This document shows positions 1 to 9,641 of a DNA stretch of 64,000 bases, in pieces (the first letter of the stretch is position 1; each line of letters begins with the position of its first letter). The notes below the pieces were generated by a model that worked only from the letters and a program-made list of their open reading frames with translations, searched no databases and was not told the DNA's origin. The stretch comes from Candidatus Geothermarchaeota archaeon (lineage in GTDB: Archaea; Thermoproteota; Nitrososphaeria; Geothermarchaeales; JDFR-13). Both the position numbers and the translations under genes were made by a program. The DNA lies in contig WAKB01000001.1 in NCBI GenBank assembly GCA_015523545.1, positions 1 through 64,000 on the forward strand, given 5' to 3'.

Positions 1-1323
1 AAACTCCTCGAACCTAGCCATTATATAGTCGAACATCGTGTCAGGCCCCATCTCTACCACGGGCACACCCATCGCCCCCAACCTCTCCTCAGCCTCTCTA
101 CGCCTCTCCTCAGTCTCGACCTGCGAGGCTAGGTATAAGACCCTCTCGACCCCCTCCAGCTCCCTGATATCAAAGTGGACGGCTGCGGGGCTTATCACAT
201 ATACTACGTGGCCCAGCCCCCTTAGGAGGCTGATCATCTCTATATCACCCTCCATGGTCAGGTCGGTTATATAGATGTATAGGGTCTTACCCATGACCCC
301 CATCCCCTGGATAAGCATAGAGGGAGTGGGGAGGCTGTACTCATCCCTCCCTAGGAAGATAGGTACACGGGCAAGCGTATCCGTGAACCTCCTTAGACTA
401 GCCTCCGTGACACGTGTCAGGGGGACAGCCAGCCGGGCCACGCCGGTGATGACTAGGCCCACCCTGTTATAGCTATGTATCTGGCTAGCCACTATCTCAG
501 CCGCCACCCTGGCTACGTAGTCATACCTCCTCTCACCAAGTCTGCCCGCAAGCATCTGCCTAGTGGCGGAGATCACGATGACTATATCCGACTCACTCTC
601 CCTGTAATATTCTCTGAGCATCAGCTCCGCCCTACGGGCAGTGGCCTTCCAGTCTATGAAGCGCGTATCATCCCCAGGCACATACTCCCTGATCTCCTTG
701 AACTCCATGCTATATCCATGCTCCATACTCGTCCTCACCCCTATCATGTACCTACTACTAGCCTCATAGGCGTCTCCAGCTGCCACGACGGGTACGGGTA
801 CACATCTTATGGCTGACTCCTCTACAGCCGCGTCCCTCCTCTCAATCGTGTATATACTCAGAACATCCCTAGTCCTGAGATAGACGGGGCCGAAAACATG
901 TGTCCCGACACCCCTAACCCTGATCCTGTATGTCAGGACCACTTCGCTCCTAGGGGGTAGGTAGAATACAGCCTTGTTACTCCCCCCTACTAGCCTAGTC
1001 GATGATGGGTAGTGATCCACAACACTTATAGGGTAGTGCCCAACCCATCCTCTATTCCTAATCCTGAGCCTTACGACGGCTTCCTCCCCATCCCTAACCA
1101 CCCTGGGGCACTCCCTAACTATCTCTAGCCTCTCCAGCGAGGCTGCCCTAAGCCTGGAGTATAGCCAGCCACCCACTAGTAGTAGGTAGATTACTATCGG
1201 CGTGAGGATGAGCGATGGTATGGCCTCTAGCCAGAGCATAGGTAGAGCTATGGAGAAGAGCGTAGCCGCCACAACTATCAAGACCTTTCCCAGGCTATTG
1301 ATGCCTAGGGATACCCTACTCAT
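1..1323 (-). CDS. DUF58 domain protein (partial, runs off the left edge)
   Basis: My own reverse-strand translation from ATG at 1323 is open to position 1 and contains MEFKEIREYVPGDDTRFIDWKATAR, the DUF58 hallmark; directly downstream of MoxR. Confidence 0.9.
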   Translation of the reverse strand, partial: MSRVSLGINSLGKVLIVVAATLFSIALPMLWLEAIPSLILTPIVIYLLLVGGWLYSRLRAASLERLEIVRECPRVVRDGEEAVVRLRIRNRGWVGHYPISVVDHYPSSTRLVGGSNKAVFYLPPRSEVVLTYRIRVRGVGTHVFGPVYLRTRDVLSIYTIERRDAAVEESAIRCVPVPVVAAGDAYEASSRYMIGVRTSMEHGYSMEFKEIREYVPGDDTRFIDWKATARRAELMLREYYRESESDIVIVISATRQMLAGRLGERRYDYVARVAAEIVASQIHSYNRVGLVITGVARLAVPLTRVTEASLRRFTDTLARVPIFLGRDEYSLPTPSMLIQGMGVMGKTLYIYITDLTMEGDIEMISLLRGLGHVVYVISPAAVHFDIRELEGVERVLYLASQVETEERRREAEERLGAMGVPVVEMGPDTMFDYIMARFEEF

Positions 1324-2270
1324 ATCGGTACCCTTACAGCCCTTATAGCCTCGTCGATGACGTCCTCCGCCCTATGCCCCTTGAAGCTCGCCTCTGGTGT
1401 AAGGATTATCCTATGGGTGAAGACGGGCTTTATAAGCCTCTTGATATCCTCGGGTGCAACATAGTCCCTCCCATTCATCATGGCATATGCCTTGGCCCCA
1501 CGTATCAAGTGTAGAGCCGCCCTCGGGCTTATACTCCACCTCACCCTGCTATCCCCATGGATCTTCTCAATTATCTCGCCGATATATCGGTAGAGATCCT
1601 CACTAACCGTGACGTGGTCTATCATCCTCTGCATATCCTCTACCTCGGCCCTAGACACTATTGTCCTGGGCTCCTCCCTGGAGTAGCCCCCATAGAGCTT
1701 CATCACCTCGATATACGTCTCTACAGGCGGGTAGCTCGCCACATTCTTAATCATGAACCTGTCTAACTGGGCCGAGGGTAGGGGGTAGGTCCCCTCCACC
1801 TCTATTGGGTTCTGGGTAGCAATGGTCATGAAGGGCCTGGGCAGCCTATACACCTCCCCCTCAATAGTGATCTGAAGCTCCTGCATAGACTCTAGCAGAG
1901 CGCTCTGAGTCTTGGGCCCGGCCCGGTTTATCTCGTCGGCCAGCACTATATTTGCAAATATGGGGCCCAGGCGAACCTCGAACTCACCAGTCTTCTGGTT
2001 ATAGATCTTCACACCAGTTATATCGGTTGGGAGCAGATCTGGTGTGAATTGGATCCTCTTGAAGCTGAGGTCTAGGAGCCCCGCGAATGTCTTTGCAAGG
2101 GTCGTCTTGGCTATCCCCGGAGCCCCCTCAAGCAGTATATGCCCCTGTGAGACAAGGGCTATGAAGAGCTCCTCCTTGGTATCCTCCATACCTATGACGA
2201 ACCTGTCTAGCTCGGCCCGGAGCCTACGCCAAGTATCCTGGACCAGTGTTATGTCCGGCAATATATCCAC
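1320..2270 (-). CDS. MoxR family AAA+ ATPase
   Basis: Walker A GAPGIAKTTL, Walker B VLADEINRAGPKTQSALLESMQE, ATQNPIEVEGTYPLPSAQLDRF. Confidence 0.95.
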   Translation of the reverse strand: MDILPDITLVQDTWRRLRAELDRFVIGMEDTKEELFIALVSQGHILLEGAPGIAKTTLAKTFAGLLDLSFKRIQFTPDLLPTDITGVKIYNQKTGEFEVRLGPIFANIVLADEINRAGPKTQSALLESMQELQITIEGEVYRLPRPFMTIATQNPIEVEGTYPLPSAQLDRFMIKNVASYPPVETYIEVMKLYGGYSREEPRTIVSRAEVEDMQRMIDHVTVSEDLYRYIGEIIEKIHGDSRVRWSISPRAALHLIRGAKAYAMMNGRDYVAPEDIKRLIKPVFTHRIILTPEASFKGHRAEDVIDEAIRAVRVPI

Positions 2271-2322
2271 CCCAAGAGGTTAGACCAGGAATATATATCG
2301 GTGAAAATCCATAAATCGGTTC

Positions 2323-3756
2323 CTAGGCTGGTAGGAGCCCAGCCAGCTCCAGAAGTATCTTTCTAAGCTCCCTCCTCGCAAACCTCGTCGGATAGGGTGG
2401 GAAACGCCTCTCCATCCTCCTCCTAAGCCTCCTAACCCTATTGAGAACCCTATCCACGCCTGGGGCGTCACGGCCAATGTTCTCCACAAGCATTTTCTCC
2501 AGGCTTACCACGTATCTATAGATATCGCTCCTACCAGCGGATTCTAGGACAGGTACATAGTCCTTCTCTATCGCGACCTCGATCTCAGCCACGTCACCAG
2601 GGGATATACCGGCCTCATCCGGAACCCTGAGCCTCCGCCTAAGCTGGTAGGCGAGTGATACACTGGCTAAAAGGATCACAAGGATAGTCCACTCAGATAA
2701 ACCTCTAAAGAAGCGTGAGTAGCCAGTCTCAAACTCCCTGAAGTACCTGGTGAGGGTCTCGACAACTAGGATGCCGATGTGTGGGAGCTCGACCCTCACA
2801 TTTAGAGTCGCCATCTTGGATACGTCGAAGACTATCTTGCCACCCTCCCTACCAGCCAGGAGGAAGTCTAGGAGCCGTATAACAGACCTCTGATACCGTT
2901 CAGAGGAGAAGTAGTGGTTAATGAAGGGGGCGGTGTCTGATAGGGCTGCGAAGCGGCCGTTGCCAAAATATCCATAGGCGACCGTCCCAAACGTGGACAG
3001 ATATACCTTGCCATCAGATATGGTGGTCTCACCAACACTGAGGATATCGAGGACAGCAGCAGAGGCATCATCATTAGCTATTGGGAACCCCGTAACATTT
3101 ATCCATAGCTCACTTGTTAGGTTGTGTGGCTCTATATATGGGGAGTTATACCTCCTTATCGACATTTTCACCCCGATACTCTCGACTATCGTGACGCCGT
3201 CCCCAAGATCAACTAAAGGGGGGCGTGACTGAGGACCCTGATTAACAAGAGCCTCTGTAGTTGGTATTATTAGCACTATATTGTTGCTGACGTCTAGTGG
3301 CAGTCTCCCCCTACATATGTTGCAGTAGGCCTCTCTAAAATCGACGTCGGCCAACTCCTTGGCTAGGGTAAAGGTGCTGATATCTATGGTGGGTACCGAC
3401 ATGTAGATAGGCTCTATCAACAATCCCTTGTCGAACTCGTTTGCATATAGGAGTGAGCCGCCACTCCTGACATACTCCAGTATCCTCCTCATCTCCTCAG
3501 GTGTATAGTCCTCATCGGGGCCTAGAGCAATGTATAGTACGGTGTCCCCGTCGAGATCCTCAGGCCCCCCTATAACTACTTGGTAGCCCCTCTCCCTAAG
3601 ATACTCGGCCAGCATACTCGTGCCATACTTATCAGTATTCCCTGGGTGGAGAGTCCCCTGGATCAGGGGTGCGGAGATGATTTTACGGGGCGCATACACC
3701 ATCCCGAGGAACAGTAGAAGTATCAGGAAGATGATGACTGTGGAGCGTCTAATCAC
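2323..3756 (-). CDS. DUF4350-like membrane protein
   Basis: N-terminal TM, GTSMLAEYLRERGYQVVIGG...GGSLLYANEFDKG and C-terminal TM; located in a MoxR/DUF58 cluster. Confidence 0.75.
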   Translation of the reverse strand: MIRRSTVIIFLILLLFLGMVYAPRKIISAPLIQGTLHPGNTDKYGTSMLAEYLRERGYQVVIGGPEDLDGDTVLYIALGPDEDYTPEEMRRILEYVRSGGSLLYANEFDKGLLIEPIYMSVPTIDISTFTLAKELADVDFREAYCNICRGRLPLDVSNNIVLIIPTTEALVNQGPQSRPPLVDLGDGVTIVESIGVKMSIRRYNSPYIEPHNLTSELWINVTGFPIANDDASAAVLDILSVGETTISDGKVYLSTFGTVAYGYFGNGRFAALSDTAPFINHYFSSERYQRSVIRLLDFLLAGREGGKIVFDVSKMATLNVRVELPHIGILVVETLTRYFREFETGYSRFFRGLSEWTILVILLASVSLAYQLRRRLRVPDEAGISPGDVAEIEVAIEKDYVPVLESAGRSDIYRYVVSLEKMLVENIGRDAPGVDRVLNRVRRLRRRMERRFPPYPTRFARRELRKILLELAGLLPA

Positions 3757-4697
3757 AGCTCCTCAAGCCTCCTCCATATACGGCTAAGCCTATCCTCACC
3801 CAGCCTCTTCCCACCATATCTATAGTCCTCGAAGCTCCTACTGACCTCGATACCTACATCCCTTAGTCTCGGGTCACGGATCTCCACAACGTGTTCAACA
3901 GGACCCATATAGTCTGGCTTTGGATACCCCCTCCTACCCACCCTGTCTAGGAAGTAGTAGTAGAAGTCGAGGGAGCCATAGATCCTCCTCCCCGGCAGGG
4001 GGACACGCCTAACCCCTCTCCGGAGCCTGGAGACTATCCTATCCAGCTCGTCCCCATACCTATAGAGTAGGAATGCCAGGAGGATCGCTCCACCAACTAT
4101 GAATATGTAAGGAAGGAGGCCTAGGAATCCCATCGATACACCTGGTGTGATACTTGGCACGGCGCTTGGGAGCTGGGTAGCACCCTCAGGCTGCCTCGGG
4201 ACTGGTGGCGAGACACTCTCAGGCGGATTCACAATATCCGAGATGCTCACCTCCTCAGAGGGGAGATCCGTCAACAGTTCAAGCCTATCCACGACCTCCG
4301 TGGCCGTGGCCACCACCTCCTCTGGATCCACATTGTCCGACTCGTAGGAGGCGTCTATAACCTCAGAGAGTATTCTACTTATCCTAGCGATATCACTATT
4401 GATACCCTCCGCATCCATCTCAAGCACATTAGTGACGAGGCTATCCCTAGCGCTCCTGAGCTGCGCGGCGAGGCCGGGATCGACCTTCTCAGCGATCTCT
4501 ATCGCACTGTCCAGTTCCGCTAGTGTCTCAAGGATGTACTGGTCGATGAGGTGGGGAGGAATCGTGGTGAGAGTAGCATTAGCAGATGTCTCGTTCCAGG
4601 CCTCGGGAGCCACGTTCCTAACATTCCCAAACACAGGTATTATGGAGGCCATTATTATCAATACTAGACATATGGCTATGGACTCCCTCCCCACCAC
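3753..4697 (-). CDS. Membrane protein with C-terminal DUF4129-like segment
   Basis: Signal peptide, helical ectodomain, TM, then YYYFLDRVGRRGYPKPDYMGPVEHV...SFEDYRYGGKRL typical of DUF4129. Confidence 0.75.
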   Translation of the reverse strand: MVGRESIAICLVLIIMASIIPVFGNVRNVAPEAWNETSANATLTTIPPHLIDQYILETLAELDSAIEIAEKVDPGLAAQLRSARDSLVTNVLEMDAEGINSDIARISRILSEVIDASYESDNVDPEEVVATATEVVDRLELLTDLPSEEVSISDIVNPPESVSPPVPRQPEGATQLPSAVPSITPGVSMGFLGLLPYIFIVGGAILLAFLLYRYGDELDRIVSRLRRGVRRVPLPGRRIYGSLDFYYYFLDRVGRRGYPKPDYMGPVEHVVEIRDPRLRDVGIEVSRSFEDYRYGGKRLGEDRLSRIWRRLEEL

Positions 4698-4727
4698 TAC
4701 CTCCCACTTATCATAGGTGTCTCGGGG

Positions 4728-6005
4728 CTACATATTTCTCCGGAGCTCCTCAAGTATCTCTACTGCCCGGCTATACCTCACATTCCCCTCCCTAACCATC
4801 TTCTCAGCCACGAGGTCGATCAACTCACCCTCGGCACCAGCCATGACCGCCAAGTTACGTGCATGTAGCTTCATATGACCCCTCTGTATCCCCTCGGTGG
4901 CCAACGCCCTTATAGCGGCTAGGTTCTGCGCTAGGCCGACGGCCCCCATGATCTCGGCCAGCTCCTTGGCTGTGGAGACCCCCATGATCTTCAAGGCTAT
5001 CCTAGCTATTGGATGGACCTTCACGGCGCCCCCCACTATGCCTACAGGCATCGGCATCTCGAGGGTTCCTACGAGGTCTCCATTAGCATCCTTCTCCCAC
5101 CTACTGAGGGAGGTGTAGACCCCAGTCCTAGCCGCGTAGGAATGGGCACCAGCCTCGATAGCCCTATGATCCTGCCCAGTGGCGAGGGCCACCGCAATGA
5201 CCCCATTCAGGATCCCCTTGTTATGGGTAGCGGCCCTATATGGATCGGCCTCAGCAAAGGCGGAGGCGGCCACTATCCTGTCCACCACCTCCTCCCCACC
5301 TAAAACCTCCTTCCTAACCCTACCCCTAACCCTTACGAGCCTCCTATCAGCTAGGTTGGAGAGTATCCTAAGCAGCACCTTCCCACCGGTGATCTCCTCT
5401 ATTATGGGGGCGACGGCCTCACACATCGTGTTGACAGCGTTGGCCCCCATAGCGTCCCTCACATCCACGTAGAGGTGGACCACCAGCATAGTGCCTACCC
5501 TGGAGCCTATAATCCTGACGTCGAGGTCCTTAGCCCCGCCACCCAGCTTAGTGAGGGTCTTGCTCTGCTGGTTAGCCACCCTCAAAATCCCCTCTCTATG
5601 CCTATAGATATCTACCCTGGCCCTCCAGGGGTCAGGCACATCGAGAACCTGTATCTGGCCAATCATCACGGGGTCGGTGGCTATCGAGATTATCCCCTCG
5701 CCATCCCTCATCATCCTAGCTGCGTTGCTCGCCGCAGCAACTACTGATGACTCCTCAATAACCATGGGTATGAGGACATCCCTACCATTGACCCTGAAGT
5801 TAACAGCTATCCCCAGGGGGTAGGGCATCGCCCCCACGACATTCTCGATCATCACGTCCAGCGTCTTGGGATCCACGTGGCCGAAGCTCCTGAGAATCCT
5901 CTTCTCCTCCTCAGTGAGGCCTACCAGCTCCGCCACCTTCTCCAGACGCTCCTCCATACTGAGCTTGTAGAAGCCGGGTATCCTGCTGCTGTACATCCCC
6001 ACCAC
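4728..6005 (-). CDS. hmgA: Hydroxymethylglutaryl-CoA reductase, class II type
   Basis: VVAAASNAARM, EAGAHSYAARTGVYTSLSRW, ATEGIQRGHMKLHARNLA; class II-like sequence pattern. Confidence 0.93.
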   Translation of the reverse strand: MVGMYSSRIPGFYKLSMEERLEKVAELVGLTEEEKRILRSFGHVDPKTLDVMIENVVGAMPYPLGIAVNFRVNGRDVLIPMVIEESSVVAAASNAARMMRDGEGIISIATDPVMIGQIQVLDVPDPWRARVDIYRHREGILRVANQQSKTLTKLGGGAKDLDVRIIGSRVGTMLVVHLYVDVRDAMGANAVNTMCEAVAPIIEEITGGKVLLRILSNLADRRLVRVRGRVRKEVLGGEEVVDRIVAASAFAEADPYRAATHNKGILNGVIAVALATGQDHRAIEAGAHSYAARTGVYTSLSRWEKDANGDLVGTLEMPMPVGIVGGAVKVHPIARIALKIMGVSTAKELAEIMGAVGLAQNLAAIRALATEGIQRGHMKLHARNLAVMAGAEGELIDLVAEKMVREGNVRYSRAVEILEELRRNM

Positions 6006-6038
6006 ACAGAACTATTTATGGCTACTGGGTATGAATAG

Positions 6039-6488
6039 CTAGTCCGCAACTATTATGACCTTCTCCCCAGAGTCGAGTCTAACAGAGCCAGTCCATGTAT
6101 AGACCTTATCCCCAGACTCTACACGCACCTCCTCCAATACGCCGCCTACCCTCATATCTATAGCGACGACCCTATACCCGTCATAATCCAGGCCCAGATC
6201 AGAGACCACATAGGGCGAGTAGAGATAGTAGTCCTCCCCATCAATGACAAGGACCACCCTATCCACCCTCTCCACCGGTGCCACGACAACTATGACCGCT
6301 GGCGTCGCCTGTAGAGCCAACTCCCTAGACGGATCTCCCAAACCGTCTGAGGGGGATACACTATCACCGCCCTCATCACCAACGCCATAGACCTGGCCAC
6401 CGGGGGCACTCGACAGGTATATAGAGGTGTATATAACCGCCCCGGATAGGACGAGGCCCAGTATAATGGGTAGGATGAGCTCCCTCAT
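6039..6488 (-). CDS. Hypothetical single-TM protein
   Basis: ORF with N-terminal hydrophobic segment and acidic/serine linker; no family recognised. Confidence 0.6.
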   Translation of the reverse strand: MRELILPIILGLVLSGAVIYTSIYLSSAPGGQVYGVGDEGGDSVSPSDGLGDPSRELALQATPAVIVVVAPVERVDRVVLVIDGEDYYLYSPYVVSDLGLDYDGYRVVAIDMRVGGVLEEVRVESGDKVYTWTGSVRLDSGEKVIIVAD

Positions 6489-6552
6489 TACCCTATCGAT
6501 AATCTATGGGGCCCGTCACGAAATAAGGAAAATTTTTTGAACATTGCACTAT

Positions 6553-6972
6553 CTAGATGTAGAGCCTCCTATAGCTGCGGAGAGCCTCGAATAGTGATAC
6601 CGTGGCTCCTACAAGTGATGCCATGAGGGATATGTACCAATAGGCCTGGCCAGGAGAGGGAAATAAGAGGCTGTAGATCAGGATCACAAGGAAGAATACG
6701 GATAGGAAGAGTAGGCGTGGAACGATATACCTACCCATGAAGACGAAGTCCCGTAGATAGTCTATCTTCACATCCCTCTTAACATAGTAGTCCCCATACC
6801 TCTTATCAAGGAGACCCATGTGGACAAGCTTGTCGAGATGGTAATATGCGTGGCTAGGGCTCTTCATACCCATACCACGCATAACCTCACGGACACCGAC
6901 CTTCTCCTTACCAGTCCTTAGAATATAGAGGTAGACCCTCAGCGTAGTCCCCTGGAGATCCTCCATACCCAC
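6553..6972 (-). CDS. Membrane-anchored winged-helix regulator (N-terminal wHTH, two C-terminal TM helices; ArnR-like architecture)
   Basis: GVREVMRGMGMKSPSHAYYHLDKLVHMGLLDKRYGDYYV wHTH followed by two hydrophobic helices. Confidence 0.8.
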   Translation of the reverse strand: MGMEDLQGTTLRVYLYILRTGKEKVGVREVMRGMGMKSPSHAYYHLDKLVHMGLLDKRYGDYYVKRDVKIDYLRDFVFMGRYIVPRLLFLSVFFLVILIYSLLFPSPGQAYWYISLMASLVGATVSLFEALRSYRRLYI

Positions 6973-6985
6973 ATTAAATATGTGG
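6969..6985. promoter_or_regulatory. Palindrome CCACAT-TAAAT-ATGTGG at the start of the ArnR-like wHTH gene
   Basis: Perfect 6-bp arms overlapping the GTG start (6970-6972); extra half-site ATGTGG at 7020-7025; TATA-like GTATATATCC at 6997-7006. Confidence 0.5.
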
Positions 6986-7083
6986 CTCCCATCAAAGTAT
7001 ATATCCCTCCTCCATCGAGATGTGGCATGTTCAAACCTTTAGACCCAAATCCTAATGGCTAGATACATAGCTACTGGGGGAGC

Positions 7084-8853
7084 ATGTTGGTTAGGCTATT
7101 AGGTGTGGCCCTGATAACCGCCATACTCCTAGGCATGGGCCTCACCCTCCTAGAAACTACCTACAACCACGGGTTGGAGGAGGGTGTCGTAGGAGATGGT
7201 AGGAGATACGTGGTCTCGGATCTAGCACCTGCATCCAAAATAGATGAGGTCTTGGAGAGGATCTCGATAGAGTCGTTCCTAATACCTACAAGGATGGATG
7301 GAGCCGTGCTTGAATCCGCTACGCCAATAGCGGCTACAGACTATAGCAGGACGAATGTACAGGTAATGGGTATAGACGAGCCAGACGTCGTCAAGACTGA
7401 CGGCAGGTTCCTATACATGGCGGGATGGTATGGAGGGGGCTCACAGATACTTATATATACACTAGGAGAGGAGCCAGGACACGTCTCGACAATAAGGCTG
7501 GAGAATGAGAGCATCTCTGAAATCCTACTTGCGGGTGACAGGCTAATATCTATCTCACACCTATGGATACCAGTTGATAGGGTTGAGGCTAAGAGGCTTG
7601 CGGTGTTCAGTGGATATACATCTGTCAGGATATTCGACGTCTCCAATCCATGGGAGCCTAGGGAGCTTATCAACATGACTTTCTATGGCGACTATATCGA
7701 TGCTAGGCTCTACCTTGGAAGACTCTACCTATTCACCTATACCTATGGGCTTGATAAGGCTATTGCCGAGGATCTCATGGAGAGGGGCGATATATACATC
7801 AATGTATGGAGGGAGATCCTCTACCCCGGTCTCTGGGGGATACACGTATATAGCCTCGACGATGGGGAGCTAGAGGAGAAGTATGTCGAGGCGGGACCCG
7901 GATCCGTATATATGACCTACGACTCAGCCTACCTCGTAACCACAATATATCGTAGAGCCATGATAGTCCCCCTGGTAAGAGGCGAGGGGGACACAATGTT
8001 CAAACGGGACATACCAAGGACCGAGATAGTCAAGATAAGGCTCCTAGACAACGGCGTAGATCCAGTTGGTTCAGTAATCCTCGACGGCATAGTGGGTGAT
8101 AGGTTGAGGGTGGATGAATACGGCGGCTACCTGAGAGTCGCTGTACACCTACCTATCAGCAGTAGCTGGTCGGAGTGGGAGACCGCTATCTACGTCCTAG
8201 ACTCTGGGAGCCTAAGGGTGGTCGGCTATATCGGTGGACTTGGTAAGGGGGAGATGCTATACGGAGTCAGATTCCTAGGTAGATACGCCTATCTAGTCAC
8301 CTTCAGGGTGGTGGACCCCTTCTACGTCGTCGACCTAGGGATACCCACCAACCCAGTAGTACTCGGCGTTCTGAAGATACCGGGCTTCAGCACGTTGCTC
8401 CAGCCCCTCTGGAACGGGCTGGTACTAGGAATAGGGTTTAACGCCACTGAGGAGGGGCGCGTAACAGGCCTCAAGGCCAGTGTCTACGACGTGAAAAACC
8501 CGTTGATCCCTAGGGAGCTGGTATCAGTCCCGCTAGACACTGCATGGACCGAGGCCCTATACAACATCAACGCACTAACCCTGGATCCAAGGAGGGGCAT
8601 AGCCATTGTTCCATTGAAGAAATATCTGGGGATGAGCTATGACGTGGCTGCTCTAGTCGTCGATACAGGGTCTCTAAGGATTGAGACTATATCCTACAGA
8701 GTGGACTGCAACACACCATGCATATATAGTTTCCACTGGGTAAGAAGTGTATACGCCGGGGACTATCTCTACCTGATAGGGATGGATAGAATCGGAGTTT
8801 TCACATATCCAGGATTGGAGAAAGTCGGGATAATCACAGTGGCAAGCGGGTGA
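7084..8853 (+). CDS. Secreted beta-propeller domain protein (PF09826-like)
   Basis: N-terminal signal segment; DYSRTNVQVMGIDEPDVVKTDGRFLYMAG is the family signature. Confidence 0.85.
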   Translation: MLVRLLGVALITAILLGMGLTLLETTYNHGLEEGVVGDGRRYVVSDLAPASKIDEVLERISIESFLIPTRMDGAVLESATPIAATDYSRTNVQVMGIDEPDVVKTDGRFLYMAGWYGGGSQILIYTLGEEPGHVSTIRLENESISEILLAGDRLISISHLWIPVDRVEAKRLAVFSGYTSVRIFDVSNPWEPRELINMTFYGDYIDARLYLGRLYLFTYTYGLDKAIAEDLMERGDIYINVWREILYPGLWGIHVYSLDDGELEEKYVEAGPGSVYMTYDSAYLVTTIYRRAMIVPLVRGEGDTMFKRDIPRTEIVKIRLLDNGVDPVGSVILDGIVGDRLRVDEYGGYLRVAVHLPISSSWSEWETAIYVLDSGSLRVVGYIGGLGKGEMLYGVRFLGRYAYLVTFRVVDPFYVVDLGIPTNPVVLGVLKIPGFSTLLQPLWNGLVLGIGFNATEEGRVTGLKASVYDVKNPLIPRELVSVPLDTAWTEALYNINALTLDPRRGIAIVPLKKYLGMSYDVAALVVDTGSLRIETISYRVDCNTPCIYSFHWVRSVYAGDYLYLIGMDRIGVFTYPGLEKVGIITVASG

Positions 8854-8874
8854 AAAACATTTTTAAGCAACGCT

Positions 8875-8890
8875 TGGAAACCGTTTTCCA
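8875..8890. repeat. Inverted repeat TGGAAA-CCGT-TTTCCA
   Basis: Perfect 6-bp arms, 4-nt loop, just downstream of the beta-propeller stop. Confidence 0.6.
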
Positions 8891-8905
8891 TGTTTTTCTA
8901 AATTC

Positions 8906-8923
8906 TTTAGGTTATCGCCTAAA
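8906..8923. repeat. Inverted repeat TTTAGG-TTATCG-CCTAAA upstream of prefoldin
   Basis: Perfect 6-bp arms, 6-nt spacer, immediately upstream of a TATA-like CTTAAATA. Confidence 0.6.
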
Positions 8924-8972
8924 CCCTTAAATAGGATGGCCACGATGAGGATTTATGCGGAGGTGGGGGGCT

Positions 8973-9386
8973 ATGTCAAAGGAGGTGGAGAGTACTAAGG
9001 CCGATAAGGCTGAGGAGGAGCTCAGGACACTCTTCGGACAGGCTGAGAGCCTCCGGCAGCAGATCAACACCCTCGACACCACGATACTCGATATCGCAAC
9101 GGTGATAGAGACCCTCGACTTCATCAAGGACAACGGTAAGGACAAGACCGTACTAGTCCCTATCGGGGCTGGTAACTTCATACGAGCTAGGATAGTCGAT
9201 ACACAGAACGTCATAATGGGTGTCGGGGGTAGGCTAAGCATAGAGGCTAATATAGAGGAGGCTAGGAAGGTCCTGAGCGAGAGGATGAAGGTTCTGGAGG
9301 ATCTGAGGCTCGACCTAAGGAGGAGACTGGAGGAGATCAACGCCAAGATAAGCAAGCTGGTGAGCGAGATCCAGCAGAAGGCCTAG
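8973..9386 (+). CDS. pfdA: Prefoldin subunit alpha
   Basis: LVPIGAGNFIRARIVDTQNVIMGVGGRLSIEANIEEA between two coiled coils. Start moved to the ATG at 8973, preceded by GGAGGTG; the ORF track starts at 8955. Confidence 0.9.
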   Translation: MSKEVESTKADKAEEELRTLFGQAESLRQQINTLDTTILDIATVIETLDFIKDNGKDKTVLVPIGAGNFIRARIVDTQNVIMGVGGRLSIEANIEEARKVLSERMKVLEDLRLDLRRRLEEINAKISKLVSEIQQKA

Positions 9387-9422
9387 TCGTCTCCACCCAC
9401 CCCACCTTTTTCCCAGTCCCCG

Positions 9423-9641
9423 GTGCCTCAAATGGAGAGGAACCTGGAGGACGAGGTCAGAGAGGTTAGAGAGGCTATAAGGCTCATAGAAAGTGGGGAG
9501 GCTAGGGAGATATTCCTCGTATTCGGTGGGAAAGTATATATAGAGGCTGAGAGGGAGGAGGCCCTCCACTACCTTAGGAGACGGTTAGAGGCACTCGAGG
9601 CCTGGCTCAGGAGAAGAGCCTCCTCTTCACCCCCAGCTTGA
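9423..9641 (+). CDS. Short prefoldin-beta-like/coiled-coil protein
   Basis: 72 aa, helix-strand-strand-helix pattern (AREIFLVFGGKVYIEAEREEALHYLRRRLEALE), downstream of pfdA. Confidence 0.5.
   Translation: MPQMERNLEDEVREVREAIRLIESGEAREIFLVFGGKVYIEAEREEALHYLRRRLEALEAWLRRRASSSPPA

Noticed and set aside
2280-2489. 69-aa ORF overlapping the end of the DUF4350-like gene
   Set aside because: Almost fully overlaps a stronger CDS in another frame, with unusual Trp/Gly-rich composition.
1320-4697. MoxR/DUF58/DUF4350/DUF4129 cluster as a novel system
   Set aside because: This combination is widespread in bacteria and archaea; its function is poorly defined but the arrangement is not new.
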